This document shows positions 1 through 9,931 of a stretch of DNA of 51,471 nt, one piece after another; position 1 is the first letter of the stretch; every line of letters starts with the position of its first letter. A model generated the notes under the pieces. That model was not told the origin of the DNA. It was given only the letters and a program-made list of their open reading frames with translations, and searched no databases. This stretch comes from Desulfobulbus sp. GTDB lineage: Bacteria; Desulfobacterota; Desulfobulbia; Desulfobulbales; Desulfobulbaceae. Where the stretch lies: contig NZ_JAVBXR010000114.1 in NCBI RefSeq assembly GCF_030824455.1, positions 1-51,471 on the forward strand, given 5' to 3'. The position numbers were made by a program, and so were the translations under genes.

Positions 1-1
1 C

Positions 2-2122
2 CCTGCCTCCCTTGCCGTCTACGGTCTCTCCTCCAAGCCCCACAACACCCCGCGCATCATTGTCGACAACTGTTTGCGCTGGGGTTTTCGCGGCCGCCTG
101 TTTGGCGTCAATCCGGCCGCCGAGGAAACCGACGTCGGCGGCGTCCGGATCTATCGCAGCGCCGGCGATCTGCCGATCATCCCCGAACTGGCGGTGCTGC
201 TGATTCCGGCCCGCTACGTGCCCCAGGCGGTGGAAGACTGCGGCCGGGCGGGCGTCAAACGGCTGGCGGTGCAGGCCGGCGGCTTCAACGAATCCAGCGA
301 GGACGGCCAGGCCCTGGCGGCCCAGTTGCTGACGGCGGCCAAACGCCACAACATCCGCTTCGTCGGCCCCAACGGCCTGACCCTGGCCGACACCGCAAGC
401 GGCCTGTGCCTGCCCTTTGTCCCCTCCTTTCCAATCAAACGCGGCGGCTTTTCGCTCATTACCCAGAGCGGCGGCCTGGGGCTGTTTCTCTGGAATCTGC
501 TGGAGAGCGAGCAGGTGGGCTTGGCCAAATTCGCCAGCATCGGCAACAAGCTCGACTTTGACGAATGCGATTTCCTCGAATACCTGGGCACAGACCCGGC
601 CACCCAGGTGATCAGCCTCTACCTCGAAAACATCGGCAACGGCAAACGGCTGGTTGAACTGGCCCAGCGGATCGACAAACCGGTGATCGTCTACAAGGCC
701 AACACCACCACCGCCGGCAAACGGGCGGCAATGAGCCACACCGCTTCGCTTGGCAACGACGAGGGGGTGATCGACGCCGCCTTTGACCGGGCCGGGATTA
801 TCCGCATCGACGATTTCCGCGACTTCGTCGCCACCGCCAAGGCCTTTGCCCTGCCGCCGATGCGCGGCAAGCGGATCATGGCCATGAGTCCGGCCGGCGG
901 CCTGGGCGTGGCCATGGCCGATCTCTGCGAGCGCCAGGGATTCGCCTTTGCCGATCCGGGCCCGGCCTTTTACCAGGAATTGGCCGGAGTGGCCAACGCC
1001 GGGATCATCCGGCTCAACAACCCGCTGGACATGGGCGACCTCTACCAGATCGACAAATATCCCCAGATCTTCAGCCATGTGCTGGCAAACGACCAGGTCG
1101 ACGGCGCGATCTACGCCAGCCAGTGGCCGCGGATGCCCGCAGGCGGCGGCGACGTGTTCACCGCCATGTTCAACACCGACCTCTCCCTGGCCCTCACCGG
1201 GGCGATTCGCTCCGCCGACAAACCCCTGGCCCTGGTGCTGTACGGCGACGGGCCGACCCTGGCCGCCATGAAACAGCAGTGGCCGCTGCCGATTTTCAAC
1301 GGCCCGGAAGAAGCTGTCCTCGCGTTGCGCCGGCAGATGACCTTCCATGGCCGCAAAGCGGCGGGCCCCTTTCAACCGGACCAGGCGGCCAGCCATCTCC
1401 GACCTGAAGCGGCGCAGGCCTGGCTGCGCGAACACTGCGGCGGGAACGGTGTGATTGGCGAGGAAACCCTGGAACTGCTCGGGACCTACGGCCTGGCCAG
1501 CCCACCCACCGCCCTGGCGCGCACCCCCGAGGAAGCCGGGGAAATGGCGGCGCGCATCGGTTTTCCGGTGGCGCTCAAGGTGGTTTCCCCGGATGCGGTG
1601 CACAAGACCGAGGCCGGCGGAGTGCTGCTCGGCGTCTGCTCGCAGGAGGAGGCGGTGCAGGGGTTTGATCGGATACGGGACAATCTGGCGCGTCACCAAG
1701 CAGGCGCCAAGTTGGACGGCGTGCGCGTTGCGGCCATGGCCCTGGACGGCCACGACCTGTTCATCGGCGGCCTTCAGGACCCTGCCTTTGGACCGGTGGT
1801 TTTTTTTGGCGGCGGCGGCGTGTTGCTGGAGCTGTTCCAGGATGTGGAACGGGTGCTGTGCCCCTCATCGCGCGGCGAAATCCGCACTCGGCTGGAGCGA
1901 CTCAAGGTTTGGCGTGTTTTGGCGGGATTGCGCGGGCGGCCTGCGGTTGATCCCGAACCCTTTATCCAAACCGTTGCCAACCTGGCCCGGTTGCTGAGTG
2001 ATTTTCCGGAGGTCGTCGAGCTGGACGTCAATCCGGTGCGGGTGCTGGAGAGTGGGGAGGTTTTGGCCCTGGACGCCCGGATGCGGGTTGTCCCGGAAAC
2101 TGCCGAGAGGAGGACGCGGTGA
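2..2122 (+). CDS. ADP-forming acyl-CoA synthetase (acetate--CoA ligase family), 5' end missing
   Basis: The frame is open to the left edge, so the true start lies outside the window; a TTG at 74 falls inside the CoA-binding domain and is not the start. Domain order is that of ADP-forming acyl-CoA synthetases: an N-terminal CoA-binding Rossmann domain (FRGRLFGVNP), a succinyl-CoA-ligase-like middle with the phosphohistidine motif MSHTASLGNDEG (His codon 737-739), and a C-terminal ATP-grasp domain from about 1440 (ALKVVSPDAVHKTEAGGV). The family interconverts acyl-CoA, ADP and phosphate with acid, CoA and ATP in the cytoplasm, and in anaerobes often conserves energy this way. The acyl substrate cannot be read from sequence. 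The stop overlaps the next gene's start. Confidence 0.9.
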   Translation, partial: PASLAVYGLSSKPHNTPRIIVDNCLRWGFRGRLFGVNPAAEETDVGGVRIYRSAGDLPIIPELAVLLIPARYVPQAVEDCGRAGVKRLAVQAGGFNESSEDGQALAAQLLTAAKRHNIRFVGPNGLTLADTASGLCLPFVPSFPIKRGGFSLITQSGGLGLFLWNLLESEQVGLAKFASIGNKLDFDECDFLEYLGTDPATQVISLYLENIGNGKRLVELAQRIDKPVIVYKANTTTAGKRAAMSHTASLGNDEGVIDAAFDRAGIIRIDDFRDFVATAKAFALPPMRGKRIMAMSPAGGLGVAMADLCERQGFAFADPGPAFYQELAGVANAGIIRLNNPLDMGDLYQIDKYPQIFSHVLANDQVDGAIYASQWPRMPAGGGDVFTAMFNTDLSLALTGAIRSADKPLALVLYGDGPTLAAMKQQWPLPIFNGPEEAVLALRRQMTFHGRKAAGPFQPDQAASHLRPEAAQAWLREHCGGNGVIGEETLELLGTYGLASPPTALARTPEEAGEMAARIGFPVALKVVSPDAVHKTEAGGVLLGVCSQEEAVQGFDRIRDNLARHQAGAKLDGVRVAAMALDGHDLFIGGLQDPAFGPVVFFGGGGVLLELFQDVERVLCPSSRGEIRTRLERLKVWRVLAGLRGRPAVDPEPFIQTVANLARLLSDFPEVVELDVNPVRVLESGEVLALDARMRVVPETAERRTR

Positions 2123-3165
2123 TGAAAAAATCCATACTGCTGGCGCTTGGGCTGCTGCTGACGCCGCTTGCATGCGCAGCCAACGACGGATTTGGTGGTT
2201 TGAGCGCCACCGGCCTGCAATTTCAACAAAACGCCAGCGTCCGCATGGTGTCAGAGGATCTGTTCCTCAGCCCCAGTCAGGTGCGGGTGACCTACCTGTT
2301 CCGCAATCAGGGAGCGACCGAAACCCGGGGCGAGATCATCTTCCCTCTGCCGCCGATCTCCCTGGCCGGGCTGGTCGAATCCGGATTCGCCCTGCCCGAG
2401 GAAAGCCTGCGCCGCGACAATCTGGTTGATTTCATTGCCAGGGTCGACGGCAAACAGATCGAAGTCCGCAGCGAGAGCATTGCGGTGCTGGAACCGCCGT
2501 ATGACCAACCCCGCAAGGCATCAGCCGTTTACGACGCGCCCGGCCAGGACGTCACCGGACTGCTCCGGGAGCTTGGCGTCCCTCTGTCGCTGAACGTCGA
2601 TCAAGTGCGGGCCGCCCTGGCCAGCCTGCCGCAAACGGCAAAGGACCAATTGAAAGCCAAAGGGCTGGCCGATTTTTACGAGGGCGAACCGCCCCTTCCC
2701 GCCTGGTCAATCATTGTCCGCTACCATTGGCCGCAAACCTTTGCCCCAGGCCGAGACGTCAAAATCGAACACAGCTACAATCCGGCCCCTCCCGGCGGCA
2801 TCTTTGTCTGGCCGGCGGGGAGCAATCCGCTTGACCCGTACCAGCAGCAACTGGTCGACACTTACTGCATCGACGCCGGAACCCGCAAGGCGCTGGCCAA
2901 GCGGCTGCACCGACCAAACGCCGGCGACTTGGCCGGAACCGGCACGGCCATCCTGCTGGATTATGTACTGACCACGGCCAACACCTGGCATGGGCCCATC
3001 GGCGCCTTCCGCCTGACCATTGACAAGGGCAAGCCGGACAACGTGCTGTCGCTGTGCGTTGAAGGGATTCGCAAAACCGGCGCTACCACCTTTGTGGTCG
3101 AAAAACAGGACTTCACCCCCACCCGGGATCTGCGCCTGCTGATCGTCTCCGGCCTGGAACCATAA
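2122..3165 (+). CDS. Secreted DUF4424-family protein
   Basis: The predicted product is 347 residues with a clear signal peptide (MKKSILLALGLLLTPLACAA) and no later membrane span, so it is probably periplasmic. The start of the mature part (NDGFGGLSATGLQF, then SEDLFLSPSQVRVTYLFRN) matches my recollection of DUF4424, a family of unknown function. The ATG at 2122 is preferred over an in-frame GTG at 2119 because GAGAGGAGG lies 8 bases upstream of it. The start overlaps the upstream stop by one base (TGATG), so the two genes are probably translationally coupled. No catalytic motif is evident. The repeated aromatic and beta-rich stretches suggest a beta-sandwich fold, which is inference only. Confidence 0.8.
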   Translation: MKKSILLALGLLLTPLACAANDGFGGLSATGLQFQQNASVRMVSEDLFLSPSQVRVTYLFRNQGATETRGEIIFPLPPISLAGLVESGFALPEESLRRDNLVDFIARVDGKQIEVRSESIAVLEPPYDQPRKASAVYDAPGQDVTGLLRELGVPLSLNVDQVRAALASLPQTAKDQLKAKGLADFYEGEPPLPAWSIIVRYHWPQTFAPGRDVKIEHSYNPAPPGGIFVWPAGSNPLDPYQQQLVDTYCIDAGTRKALAKRLHRPNAGDLAGTGTAILLDYVLTTANTWHGPIGAFRLTIDKGKPDNVLSLCVEGIRKTGATTFVVEKQDFTPTRDLRLLIVSGLEP

Positions 3166-3177
3166 GGACCAACCCGG

Positions 3178-6100
3178 TCAGGACGCCAGCACTTCCCGCA
3201 CCTTGGCTGCCAGGCTCTTGGGGGCAAAGGGTTTCTGGATGAAATTGACGCCCTGATCGAGCACGCCCCGGGAAGCGATCACGTTTTCGGTGTAGCCGGA
3301 CATATACAGCACCTTGAGCCCCGGCCGCAGCTGCAGCGCCTGTTTGTACAGCGCCTTGCCGTTCATCTCCGGCATCACCACGTCGGTGAGCAACAGGCCC
3401 AACGGGCCGACGTGAGCCTTGATCAGCTCCAAACACTGCGCGCCGCTCGCCGCCTCCAGCACCGTATACCCGCGACGGTTGAGGACGTCCACGGTCAGCT
3501 GCCGGACCATGTCGTTGTCCTCCACCACCATCACCGCTCCGCCGGTCGGGGTGTGCTCCTCATCCTCCGCAACCTCAACCGGTTGCGGCGCAAGCGGCGA
3601 TGCCGCCGCCGGCAGGTAGATTTTGAAGGTCGTGCCCTGATCCGGCTCGCTGTACACCCAGATGTGGCCGCCGTGCTGTTTGACGATGCCGTAGGCCGTG
3701 GCCAGCCCCAATCCCGTGCCCTTGCCCTTTTCCTTGGTGGTGAAGAAGGGAGCAAAGATCTGCTCGCGCACCTCCTCGCTCATGCCGCACCCGGTGTCGG
3801 AGACCGTCAACTGGACATAGGGACCGGGCAGGACGTCGGCATGACTGTCCGCATACTCCTGGTCCAGAACGACCGCCGCAGTTTCGATCACAATCCGCCC
3901 GCCCTCGGGCATGGCGTCCTGGGCGTTGACCACCAGATTCATAATCACCTGCTCGATCTGGCCGGTGTCGACCCGAACCGTCGGCAACGCCGGGGCGGCG
4001 ACCATCTCGATGCCAATGTCCTCGCGCACGGTGCGCCGCAGCAGGTGGGCAAAACCAGCGGCCACCTCGTTCAAATCCACGGTCTCGACCACCAGGGTCT
4101 GTTTGCGGCCATAGGCCAGGAGCTGGCGCACCAGATCCCTGGCCCGGACGCCGGCCTGGATGATGTACTGCACATACTTGCGCCGGTCGTCGGTTTCCGG
4201 CAGGTCCATCAGCAGCACATCGCTGTAGCCAAGGATAGGGCTGAGCAGATTGTTGAGATCATGCGCCACGCCGCCGGCCAGACGACCAACCGACTCCAGT
4301 TTCTGCGCCTGCAGCAACTGCTCCTGCAGCCGTTCCCGCTTCTCTTCGGCCTGCTTGCGGTCGGTGACGTCGTGGACAATGGAATAGATCCGGTTTTCCC
4401 CTGCCACCTGCAGGGGACCGGAATAGACTTCCACATCCCGAACCGAGCCGTCGGCCCGCCGATGCTTGAATTCAAAGCTGTTTTTCAGGCCGCTCTGCAC
4501 GCTGGCCAAAGCCGCCGCGATTTCCTCGGGCGACAAGGTGTTGATCTCGCTGATGCGCTTGCCCAGCAAGGCTTCACGGCTCCAGCCGTAGTAGCGGACA
4601 GCCGCTGGGTTGGCGTCGACCACCATGCCGCTTTCGGGATCCACCAGCAGCATCACGGCATGATTGCTCTGAAACAGACTCCGGTAGCGGGATTCGCTCT
4701 CGCGGATGGCCGCCTCTATCCGTCTCTGCTCGGTGATGTCGTGAATCACGCCGAAAATCTTGTTTTCACCCGGATTGTATTCCGCCTGGGAGCGGATCTC
4801 CACCAGGGCGCCGTCGGTGGGCCGGCGGATGCGAAATTCCATGTCATAGGGTTCGTGGTCGCGCACCAGCGCCTTCAAGGCCCGATTCAGCGCCGGACGA
4901 TATTCGGCCAGGGGCAGGGTCTGCACCTCCTCGATGGTCCAGGTTTCTTCGCTGAGACCGTAGATGCGGCGCGCCGAGGGCGAGGCCCACACCGTGCGGG
5001 TCTTGAAATCAAACTCCCAACAGCCCATGCCGGCCATCTCCTCAGCGCGTTGCAGCAGATGGGTGAGGCGTCTGAGCGCCGCCTCCGCCCGACGCTCTTC
5101 GGTTTGGTCGCGGAACACCAGCACCGCGCCGGTGATCTGCTGCTGGTCGTCAAAGATCGGCGCGCCGCTGTCGGCAATCGGAAATTCAACGCCGCCGGGG
5201 GTGATCAGGCTGGTGTGGTTGGCCAGCCCAACCACAATGCCCTCGCGCAGCACCCGGTTGACCGGGTTTTCCACCGGCAAACGGCTGTCTTCATTGACAA
5301 TGACAAAGACCTCTTCCACCGGACGGCCGCAGGCCTCGGCCTGGGACCAGCCGGTAAGCACCTCGGCCACCGGATTAAGCAATTTGACCCGGCCGTCGCG
5401 GTCGCAGGCGATCACGCCGTCGCCAACGCTCATCAAGGTGGTGCGGTATCGGGCCTCGGATTCGCGACGTTCGGCCTCCGCCTGGAACGCGGCCTGATAG
5501 TGTTTTTTGCCGTACCGCTGCCAGATCACGCCCAGGCCGGCGGTTAAACAAAGGCCAACCGCCAAGGTCAGGCCGATGATGTACCAGGCCTGCAGCCGCC
5601 AGTCGGCCAGGGCCTCGGCGGCGTCGATTTTAGTGACCATGAACCAGGAGGAATCGGGAATGGCTGTGGTCAGGGCGATCACCTCCTCGCCGCGATAATC
5701 GCGCCCGTCGGCCAGGCCATGTTTCCCCGCCACTGCCATGGCCGCCGGCAATTCGGCATTGACCGCCGGGATGCGCAGGCGCAGGGCCGTATCCCGACGA
5801 TGACGCAATTCATTGAGAAACAGCACGTCGTTGCCGTCCCGGCGAACCAGCAGGGTTTCAGCGGTTCGGCTCTCCACCGGCCAGCTCTGGATCATCGGAT
5901 AGAGAAAACCGGCGGCGTTGCTCCGCAGCACGAGGCAGCCAACCGCGCTCCCGGGGTGGTCGCCGGCAGCAAAAATCGGGGCAAAGGCGCTCATGTGCGG
6001 CGGCTCGTTTGGGTGGGATTGATGCAGATCGGACAAGGCCGGGCGACCTGCGCGCATCGCCTGCGCAAAGGCGGCGCGCGTCTCTGGGGCCAGGGCTTCT

Positions 6101-6474
6101 TTGTTTCCGGAAAGGCTGAGCCGCACCACGCCTGTAGTGTCGAGCAACTGGAGATCGCTATACCCGTAGTGTTGCTGCAATCCGCTCCACCAGGCGAGGA
6201 TCTGCGCGGTTGCCGCCGGATCGGGAGCGGCGAACCAGCGGGTCAGGGTCCCGGCGACAAACGGATTGCCCGCAATCGCCTCGGCGTCGGTGAGCAATTC
6301 CTTTCGCCAGCCGACGATCTGATTGCTTTTCAGCTGGGCAATGCTCTGCAACTGGCTGTCCAGATGCTGGCGATGCTGCCGTTCCTGGCTGCGGAAAAAC
6401 CAGGCGCCGCCGGTCAGCACCAGAAGCAACAGGGCGATAAAGGCGGCAAGCAATCCGCGGGGAAGGGTTGTCAT
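3178..6474 (-). CDS. Hybrid sensor histidine kinase/response regulator, membrane-bound, three PAS domains
   Basis: The product is 1,098 residues. It has TM1 at about 6-28, a periplasmic sensor region at about 30-293 and TM2 at about 295-317. Three PAS-type domains follow (about 340-460, 470-595, 605-720; each ends in a PAC-like segment such as IVHDVTDRK). The HisKA H-box is [13 protein letters not shown] with phospho-His at residue 738 (codon 4261-4263). The HATPase has an N box ([11 protein letters not shown]) and [15 protein letters not shown]-terminal receiver carries its acceptor Asp at about residue 1031 in [13 protein letters not shown] (codon 3382-3384). The start at 6474 is chosen over a longer frame from 6585 because AAGGAG lies 10 bases upstream and the TM1 signal anchor begins there. 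The signal sensed is unknown. It lies convergent to the DUF4424 gene and divergent from a GGDEF-EAL gene. Confidence 0.93.
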   Translation of the reverse strand: MTTLPRGLLAAFIALLLLVLTGGAWFFRSQERQHRQHLDSQLQSIAQLKSNQIVGWRKELLTDAEAIAGNPFVAGTLTRWFAAPDPAATAQILAWWSGLQQHYGYSDLQLLDTTGVVRLSLSGNKEALAPETRAAFAQAMRAGRPALSDLHQSHPNEPPHMSAFAPIFAAGDHPGSAVGCLVLRSNAAGFLYPMIQSWPVESRTAETLLVRRDGNDVLFLNELRHRRDTALRLRIPAVNAELPAAMAVAGKHGLADGRDYRGEEVIALTTAIPDSSWFMVTKIDAAEALADWRLQAWYIIGLTLAVGLCLTAGLGVIWQRYGKKHYQAAFQAEAERRESEARYRTTLMSVGDGVIACDRDGRVKLLNPVAEVLTGWSQAEACGRPVEEVFVIVNEDSRLPVENPVNRVLREGIVVGLANHTSLITPGGVEFPIADSGAPIFDDQQQITGAVLVFRDQTEERRAEAALRRLTHLLQRAEEMAGMGCWEFDFKTRTVWASPSARRIYGLSEETWTIEEVQTLPLAEYRPALNRALKALVRDHEPYDMEFRIRRPTDGALVEIRSQAEYNPGENKIFGVIHDITEQRRIEAAIRESESRYRSLFQSNHAVMLLVDPESGMVVDANPAAVRYYGWSREALLGKRISEINTLSPEEIAAALASVQSGLKNSFEFKHRRADGSVRDVEVYSGPLQVAGENRIYSIVHDVTDRKQAEEKRERLQEQLLQAQKLESVGRLAGGVAHDLNNLLSPILGYSDVLLMDLPETDDRRKYVQYIIQAGVRARDLVRQLLAYGRKQTLVVETVDLNEVAAGFAHLLRRTVREDIGIEMVAAPALPTVRVDTGQIEQVIMNLVVNAQDAMPEGGRIVIETAAVVLDQEYADSHADVLPGPYVQLTVSDTGCGMSEEVREQIFAPFFTTKEKGKGTGLGLATAYGIVKQHGGHIWVYSEPDQGTTFKIYLPAAASPLAPQPVEVAEDEEHTPTGGAVMVVEDNDMVRQLTVDVLNRRGYTVLEAASGAQCLELIKAHVGPLGLLLTDVVMPEMNGKALYKQALQLRPGLKVLYMSGYTENVIASRGVLDQGVNFIQKPFAPKSLAAKVREVLAS

Positions 6475-6861
6475 GGCTCCGATACTCCTTTGGCCCTGAA
6501 ATAATGGATAGAATAAAGCTTCTCGCCCAGCATCGGGACAAGCGTTTTCCCCGGCGACTCTTCGCGCCCGCAAAACAACAGCCAAAAATTACAAAAAATA
6601 TTGAGATTACAGAACTATACCATGCCTGTCAAACCCTTTTTGACCGCCTGACCGACACGCCTCTCCGACCAGAACGCCCAACCTTCGGGAAGTTGCAGAG
6701 GTTCGCGGGAGATTGCGCGGCGCCCCTGGCGGTTTGCCTTGAAAATTCCCTTTTGCGTCTCTCCCAGAGTGCGATACACTACCCGACAGGTGAAAATTTC
6801 CTTTGCCGGCGTGCGCGCACTCCGGACAACGTCGAATTTTGTGCGCCCGAGACAACCTCAC
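6475..6861. other. Divergent intergenic region between sensor kinase and GGDEF-EAL genes
   Basis: This 387-base region separates two divergently transcribed signalling genes. It holds an AT-rich patch near 6585-6620 and the weak minus-strand promoter described separately. I saw no convincing coding frame, no c-di-GMP riboswitch-like motif, no tRNA and no strong plus-strand promoter. In-frame TTG extensions of the plus gene back to 6739 look non-coding. Confidence 0.5.
6604..6632 (-). promoter_or_regulatory. Candidate sigma-70 promoter for the hybrid sensor kinase
   Basis: Read on the minus strand there is a perfect TTGACA (plus-strand TGTCAA at 6627-6632), a 17-base spacer and TAATCT (plus-strand AGATTA at 6604-6609). 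The -10 is poor, with three of six consensus bases. The implied leader is about 120 bases. Position and spacing fit, but no experiment supports it. Confidence 0.3.
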
Positions 6862-9747
6862 ATGACAAGTCCACGCCTCGCAACCGTGTTGCAGCGTTTG
6901 CATCACTGGTCCATCGGCAAAAAAATTTTTATCGGCAACCTCCTGCTGCTGATCGCGCCTCTGCTTGTCGTTTTCTCGCTCATCCTCCACTACGCCTTCA
7001 CCCGATTGAACGCCACCATCGAAGAAGGCATGGAGGCCGCGGGATCGTCCATCGTCGACATGATCGAACTGTCGGTCAACGCCTCGATCTACGACTACCT
7101 CCGGGCAGTGGCTGAGAAAAACCTGCAGATTGTCGAAAGCTACCACAAAAAACAACTGGCTGGCGAACTGAGCGAACAGGAGGCCCAACAGGCGGTCGCC
7201 GCCATCTTCCGGCCCCAGCAGATCGGCCGTTCCGGCTACATCTACGCCCTCAACTCGCAGGGCGTGCCGCAGATTCATCCGATCAGCGAACTGGAAGGCA
7301 AACCGCTCCTCCAGTTGGCCGCCTACAGCCAGTCCTGGCCGTTCATCCGCGAGCAGATGCAACGCAAGACCGGCTACCTCGAATACTTGTGGAAAAATCC
7401 GGGCGAGGCCGCACCGCACCCCAAGGCGCTGTACATGGTCTATTTCAAGCCCTGGGACTGGATTGTCTCCGCCTGCTGCTATCGGGAGGAATTCCAGAGC
7501 ATCGTTGATTTCGAGGCTATCAAAGCGCGCATCGCCGCCTTTCGCTACGGCGCCTCCGGTTACGCCGTCATCCTCACCGAAAAGGGCGTACTGCTGGCCC
7601 ACCCGCATATCAGCGACGTCGACAAACCCGCCTATACGGCACAGCTGAACGCCCTCATTCAGGCCGCCGGCACGCGGCGGGTGATCCAATACCTGTGGAA
7701 AAACCCAGGGGACAAAGAGGCGCGGGAAAAAATCCTCTACTATAAACGGATACCCCAGTTCGGATTGATCGTCGGGGTGGCGGCATACAAATCCGAGGTG
7801 TACGCCGGCTTCCTCTCCACCCGAACGGTGGTGGTCCTGGTGAGCTTGGCCGGGGCGCTGCTCTCCATTGGGGCGGCGTTTTTCATCAGCCGGCTGCTGG
7901 CAGCGCCGCTGCGGCAATTTGCCAAACAGCTCGAATTGCCGGATCAAACCGGGGGCGGGGACGGCGGATGCGACGATCAATGCGAGACGGCCTTTCTCAT
8001 CAGCCGATTTCAACACTACCTGGCACAAATCCACCAGGCCAACAACAAACTCAAACTCGAGATCAACAGCCGCAAGAGCGCTGAGAACTTCCTCCAAATC
8101 TACAAACAGATCTTTGACAACGCCACCGAGGGCATCATCCTGACCGACGCCGGCGGCAAGATCCTCGCGGTCAACGACGCCTTTACCACCATCACCGGCT
8201 TTGAAGCGCACGAGGCCATTGGCAAAAACCCGCGCCTCCTCAAATCCGACCGGCACGACGCCGATTTTTTCCGCCAGATGTGGCAAAGCCTGACCGGCAA
8301 GGGCAGCTGGGAGGGCGAAATCTGGAATAAAAAGAAAGACGGCTCCATCTACCCGGAATGGCTGACCATCAACAGCATCCGCAACGAGCGCAAGGAGCCT
8401 CTCTATTATTTCGCCATGTTTTACGAAATCGGCGAGTTGAAGAAACGGGAAAAACAGATCGCCTTCATGGCCTATCACGACGCCCTCACCCGCCTGCCGA
8501 ACCGGGCTCACCTTGAACACAAGCTGACCAAAACCATCCACGACGCCAAGGACAACAACCGTTTGTCGGCCATTTTCTTCATCGATCTCGACAACTTCAA
8601 AAACGTCAACGACGTGTTCGGCCATCATCAGGGCGACGATTTGCTGCGTCAGTTCAGCCAGCGACTGGCGGCGCTCCTCGGCGGCAGCGACACCCTCTGC
8701 CGCATTGGCAGCGACGAATTCGTGCTGCTCATGGAGAACATCGACAACGAATCCATTATCTACCTGATGGCCAACCGCATCCAGGCGATGCTGAAAAAGC
8801 CGTTCCTGCTCGAATTCAAAAAAATCTACGTCAACGCCAGCATCGGCATCTCCCTGTATCCGGGCGACGGCAACTCCGCCATGGAGCTGATCAGAAGCGC
8901 CGACATGGCCATGCACCGGGCCAAAGACGAGGGGAAAAACAAATACGTGCTGTTCACCAAGGGCATGCACGAGGAACTCTACGAAAAATTCCGCACCGAA
9001 AACGGCATCCGCTTTGGCTTGCTGCACCGGGAATTCGTGGTCTATTACCAGCCCAAGGTCAACATCGGCACCCGCAAAACCGCCTCCCTGGAAGCGCTGA
9101 TCCGCTGGAACAAGGGCGGCAGGCTGATCAGCCCCGGCTTTTTTATTCCCATTGCCGAAGAATCGAGCCTGATCGACGACATCTGCCTGTTCGTGATGGA
9201 AGAGACCTGCGCCTTTCAGGCCACCATGAAAAAACAGCAGGTGGCTGTCCCGATCAGCGTCAACATCTCGCCGCGCCAGTTCCACAACGCCGATTTTGTG
9301 GACATTGTCGAAGACCTGCTCGGCCGCTACCAGGTTGAAACCCATTTTCTCGAATTCGAGATCACCGAAACAACCGCGATGAAGGACGTCGAGCACACCC
9401 TGACGATCATGCACCGCTTGCGCGCGCTCGGCATTCTCTTCTCCATCGACGATTTCGGCACCGGCTATTCGTCGTTGGGCTATCTCAACAAAATGCCGGT
9501 CAACACCTTGAAAATCGACAAACAATTTGTCGACGACCTGGACGTCAACGGCGGCATCGTCGCCACCATCATCGCCATCAGCCGGCAGATGCACCTCAAC
9601 GTCGTGGCCGAGGGCGTTGAAACCGAAGAACAACTGCTTGGCCTAGCCGCCATGGGCTGCGACGAGGCCCAGGGGTATTACTTCTCCCGACCTGTCTCCG
9701 GCGAAGACATCCTGCAGTATCTCCTCACCGAACGCGCCCAATCCTGA
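6862..9747 (+). CDS. Membrane c-di-GMP protein: Cache sensor, PAS, GGDEF (GSDEF variant) and EAL
   Basis: The product is 961 residues. TM1 is near 25-48. A periplasmic Cache-like region (about 50-310) contains two similar halves, each with a YLWKNPG motif. TM2 lies at about 315-340, then come PAS (about 410-530), GGDEF (about 540-700) and EAL (about 715-960). The diguanylate cyclase signature reads GSDEF (codons 8707-8721, residues 616-620), and the Arg of the RxxD inhibitory site is replaced (GGSD). The EAL half is intact: EAL at 744-746, SVNISPRQF, FEITETTA, DDFGTGYSS, KIDKQFV, AEGVET and EAQGYYF. This suggests net c-di-GMP phosphodiesterase activity, possibly with a weakened or regulatory cyclase half; that is inference. 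The ATG at 6862 is chosen because the longer frame starts with TTG and looks non-coding; no clear ribosome site was found. Confidence 0.92.
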   Translation: MTSPRLATVLQRLHHWSIGKKIFIGNLLLLIAPLLVVFSLILHYAFTRLNATIEEGMEAAGSSIVDMIELSVNASIYDYLRAVAEKNLQIVESYHKKQLAGELSEQEAQQAVAAIFRPQQIGRSGYIYALNSQGVPQIHPISELEGKPLLQLAAYSQSWPFIREQMQRKTGYLEYLWKNPGEAAPHPKALYMVYFKPWDWIVSACCYREEFQSIVDFEAIKARIAAFRYGASGYAVILTEKGVLLAHPHISDVDKPAYTAQLNALIQAAGTRRVIQYLWKNPGDKEAREKILYYKRIPQFGLIVGVAAYKSEVYAGFLSTRTVVVLVSLAGALLSIGAAFFISRLLAAPLRQFAKQLELPDQTGGGDGGCDDQCETAFLISRFQHYLAQIHQANNKLKLEINSRKSAENFLQIYKQIFDNATEGIILTDAGGKILAVNDAFTTITGFEAHEAIGKNPRLLKSDRHDADFFRQMWQSLTGKGSWEGEIWNKKKDGSIYPEWLTINSIRNERKEPLYYFAMFYEIGELKKREKQIAFMAYHDALTRLPNRAHLEHKLTKTIHDAKDNNRLSAIFFIDLDNFKNVNDVFGHHQGDDLLRQFSQRLAALLGGSDTLCRIGSDEFVLLMENIDNESIIYLMANRIQAMLKKPFLLEFKKIYVNASIGISLYPGDGNSAMELIRSADMAMHRAKDEGKNKYVLFTKGMHEELYEKFRTENGIRFGLLHREFVVYYQPKVNIGTRKTASLEALIRWNKGGRLISPGFFIPIAEESSLIDDICLFVMEETCAFQATMKKQQVAVPISVNISPRQFHNADFVDIVEDLLGRYQVETHFLEFEITETTAMKDVEHTLTIMHRLRALGILFSIDDFGTGYSSLGYLNKMPVNTLKIDKQFVDDLDVNGGIVATIIAISRQMHLNVVAEGVETEEQLLGLAAMGCDEAQGYYFSRPVSGEDILQYLLTERAQS

Positions 9748-9830
9748 ACGCCTGCGGCGGGTCGTTGGGCTCGCCTCCGGGCAGGTCTTTTGCCGCCGGA
9801 CGCGCAAGCCTCTTTCTCTTTTTGCAATTT

Positions 9831-9840
9831 TGCCTATAAT
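9831..9840 (+). promoter_or_regulatory. Candidate -10 promoter element before the 1,064-residue PHP-like/membrane gene
   Basis: A perfect TATAAT lies at 9835-9840 with a TG dinucleotide just upstream, in a 184-base gap that is otherwise GC-rich. No good -35 is found at 16-18 bases upstream, so it may depend on an extended -10 or an activator. The implied leader to the start at 9932 is about 85 bases. Confidence 0.4.
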
Positions 9841-9931
9841 GGCCGCTTTGAGGCGAGGCCAACCGAACCGACCGGCCGCCAAGGCGGTCGCGCCTCCCGG
9901 AGCCCCCCATTCCCTTCACGGAGCGTCGCCC

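Noticed and set aside
3412..5547. A 711-codon open frame antisense to the sensor kinase
   Set aside because: Shadow of a gene with unmistakable PAS, HisKA, HATPase and receiver motifs; translation is His- and Gln-rich and lacks family similarity.
6640..6861. Possible c-di-GMP riboswitch before the GGDEF-EAL gene
   Set aside because: The conserved core and tetraloop/receptor pattern of GEMM motifs could not be found.
6607..9633. A 1,008-codon open frame antisense to the GGDEF-EAL gene
   Set aside because: It is the complement of a gene with clear domains and is rich in Val, Asp, Gly and Ala as expected of a GC-rich shadow; no domain or signal is seen.
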